From positions 1 through 5,738 of the forward strand of contig JAKARU010000059.1 of assembly GCA_021819225.1 (NCBI GenBank): a stretch of DNA of 5,738 bases. Reading direction: 5' to 3'. The notes under the pieces were generated by a model. The model worked only from the letters and a program-made list of their open reading frames with translations. It was not told the origin of the DNA and searched no databases. A program made the position numbers and the translations under genes. This DNA is from Thermoplasmata archaeon. GTDB taxonomy: Archaea; Thermoplasmatota; Thermoplasmata; Thermoplasmatales; Thermoplasmataceae. Numbering within the stretch: the first letter of the stretch is position 1; every line of letters begins with the position of its first letter. Shown here piece by piece: positions 5,085-5,738 of this stretch.

Positions 5085-5738
5085 ATGGAATCTATTGATA
5101 TCAGTTCGGATAGAATAACTGTAAAGACTGATCCAAGCAATTTCCGTGATAACCGGATAACCGAGAACATTTTTATGTACTGGATAGAGGATAGCACAGT
5201 AGTTTTCAATGGAAAAAGAATAGAAAGGGCAGCTGTGTTTGGCATCACCCTATTGAAGAAGACAATACACAGAGGTGGGGTGTTCAATAATTACGGGCAG
5301 ATCCTGATTTCCTTCCAGAGACAGGCCTTCATGCGCGATTTCATGCTCTGTATTTATTATGAGGGAAAAACAGGCAGCATGGGCTATATTCATATCAGCG
5401 TCGAACGGAGTCAGGGGAGAGCCACAAGGAGGGAGAAGGAGAGGATATTCAGGGAAATTTCCGCGAATTTGGGAATGCCTCTGAATGTATCGTCCATCTC
5501 GTTCAATTATGATAATACAGACAGAGAGTTCTGGGAATCCGTCAGGCAGGAGACAAAACGCATGGAAAGGAACCCGCTGGAGGAGAAATATTTCGAGATA
5601 TTGGGACTGGAGAGAACTGAGGATTTTGAGATCATAAGAAAGGCTTACCGGGGTATGGTGAAGAAATATCACCCGGATTCAGGGAAGAGTGAGGAACGAC
5701 CCGAAAGGGAAAAGAAAATGCAGGAGATTAATGAGGCT
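5085..5738 (+). CDS. Protein with C-terminal J domain (DnaJ-like), C-terminally incomplete
   Basis: Partial gene: 218 codons are visible and the frame is still open at the right edge. Residues about 168-218 are the start of a J domain: helix I YFEILGL, helix II IIRKAYRGMVKKY, the HPD motif at 196-198 that stimulates the Hsp70 (DnaK) ATPase, then charged residues and helix III KMQEINEA. The window cuts within helix III. The N-terminal 165 residues are not a known DnaJ part: no Gly/Phe region or zinc-finger Cys repeats are seen before the J domain, and this stretch has one cysteine. A strand-rich first half (about 1-105) is followed by a basic, helical stretch (about 107-130). This makes it an atypical (type III-like) J protein that probably directs DnaK to a specific client. 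The start is uncertain: no Shine-Dalgarno sequence precedes ATG 5085, and GTG 5046 would add 13 residues. It is transcribed divergently from the flavin reductase gene. Confidence 0.8.
   Translation, partial: MESIDISSDRITVKTDPSNFRDNRITENIFMYWIEDSTVVFNGKRIERAAVFGITLLKKTIHRGGVFNNYGQILISFQRQAFMRDFMLCIYYEGKTGSMGYIHISVERSQGRATRREKERIFREISANLGMPLNVSSISFNYDNTDREFWESVRQETKRMERNPLEEKYFEILGLERTEDFEIIRKAYRGMVKKYHPDSGKSEERPEREKKMQEINEA

Noticed and set aside
5250..5672. A 140-codon open frame on the minus strand
   Set aside because: It is antisense to the J-domain gene, whose HPD and helix motifs clearly mark the plus strand as coding.
1..5738. A search for a defence island, mobile element or CRISPR array
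   Set aside because: No spaced direct repeats, transposase or integrase motifs, terminal repeats or nuclease/helicase motifs were seen in any of the genes.

Overview
The window looks archaeal, most likely from the Thermoplasmata (Thermoplasmatales-like). AT-rich TATA-like boxes sit about 23-32 bases upstream of most start codons, so transcripts would be leaderless or nearly so. Shine-Dalgarno motifs are scarce, AGA/AGG and ATA codons are frequent, and one very large membrane protein has its exterior part full of N-glycosylation sequons. The lineage is an inference from style, not from a marker gene.

Layout: five genes lie on the minus strand and one on the plus strand. From left to right they are: the N-terminal 44 codons of a TauE/SafE-family anion exporter (1-132, running off the left edge); a 189-residue protein with an ACT-like C-terminal domain, probably an archaeal regulator of amino-acid metabolism (188-757); an unrecognised 791-residue, about seven-pass membrane protein with a roughly 500-residue, cysteine-free exterior domain carrying 20 sequons (835-3210); a ten-pass SLAC1/TehA/Mae1 (TDT) family anion channel or exporter (3269-4336); and a flavin-reductase-like FMN-binding protein (4388 to 4906 or 4927). 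A short divergent promoter region (about 4928-5084) separates these from a plus-strand gene. That gene encodes a protein with an unfamiliar N-terminal domain and a C-terminal J domain with an HPD motif; it runs off the right edge.

How the genes may work together: the flavin reductase and TDT genes are 51 bases apart with no T-rich terminator between them, so they are probably co-transcribed, possibly with a second start at a TATA-like element near 4338. The other genes have their own TATA-like elements and look like single transcription units. Two anion-exporter families that both include sulfite exporters (TauE/SafE and TDT) occur in one short window, but a shared function is only a hypothesis. 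I found no mobile element, CRISPR array, tRNA or rRNA, and no plainly new multi-gene system. The least explained parts are the 791-residue surface protein, the N-terminal domain of the J protein, and a perfect 10-bp inverted repeat next to the TauE/SafE promoter.
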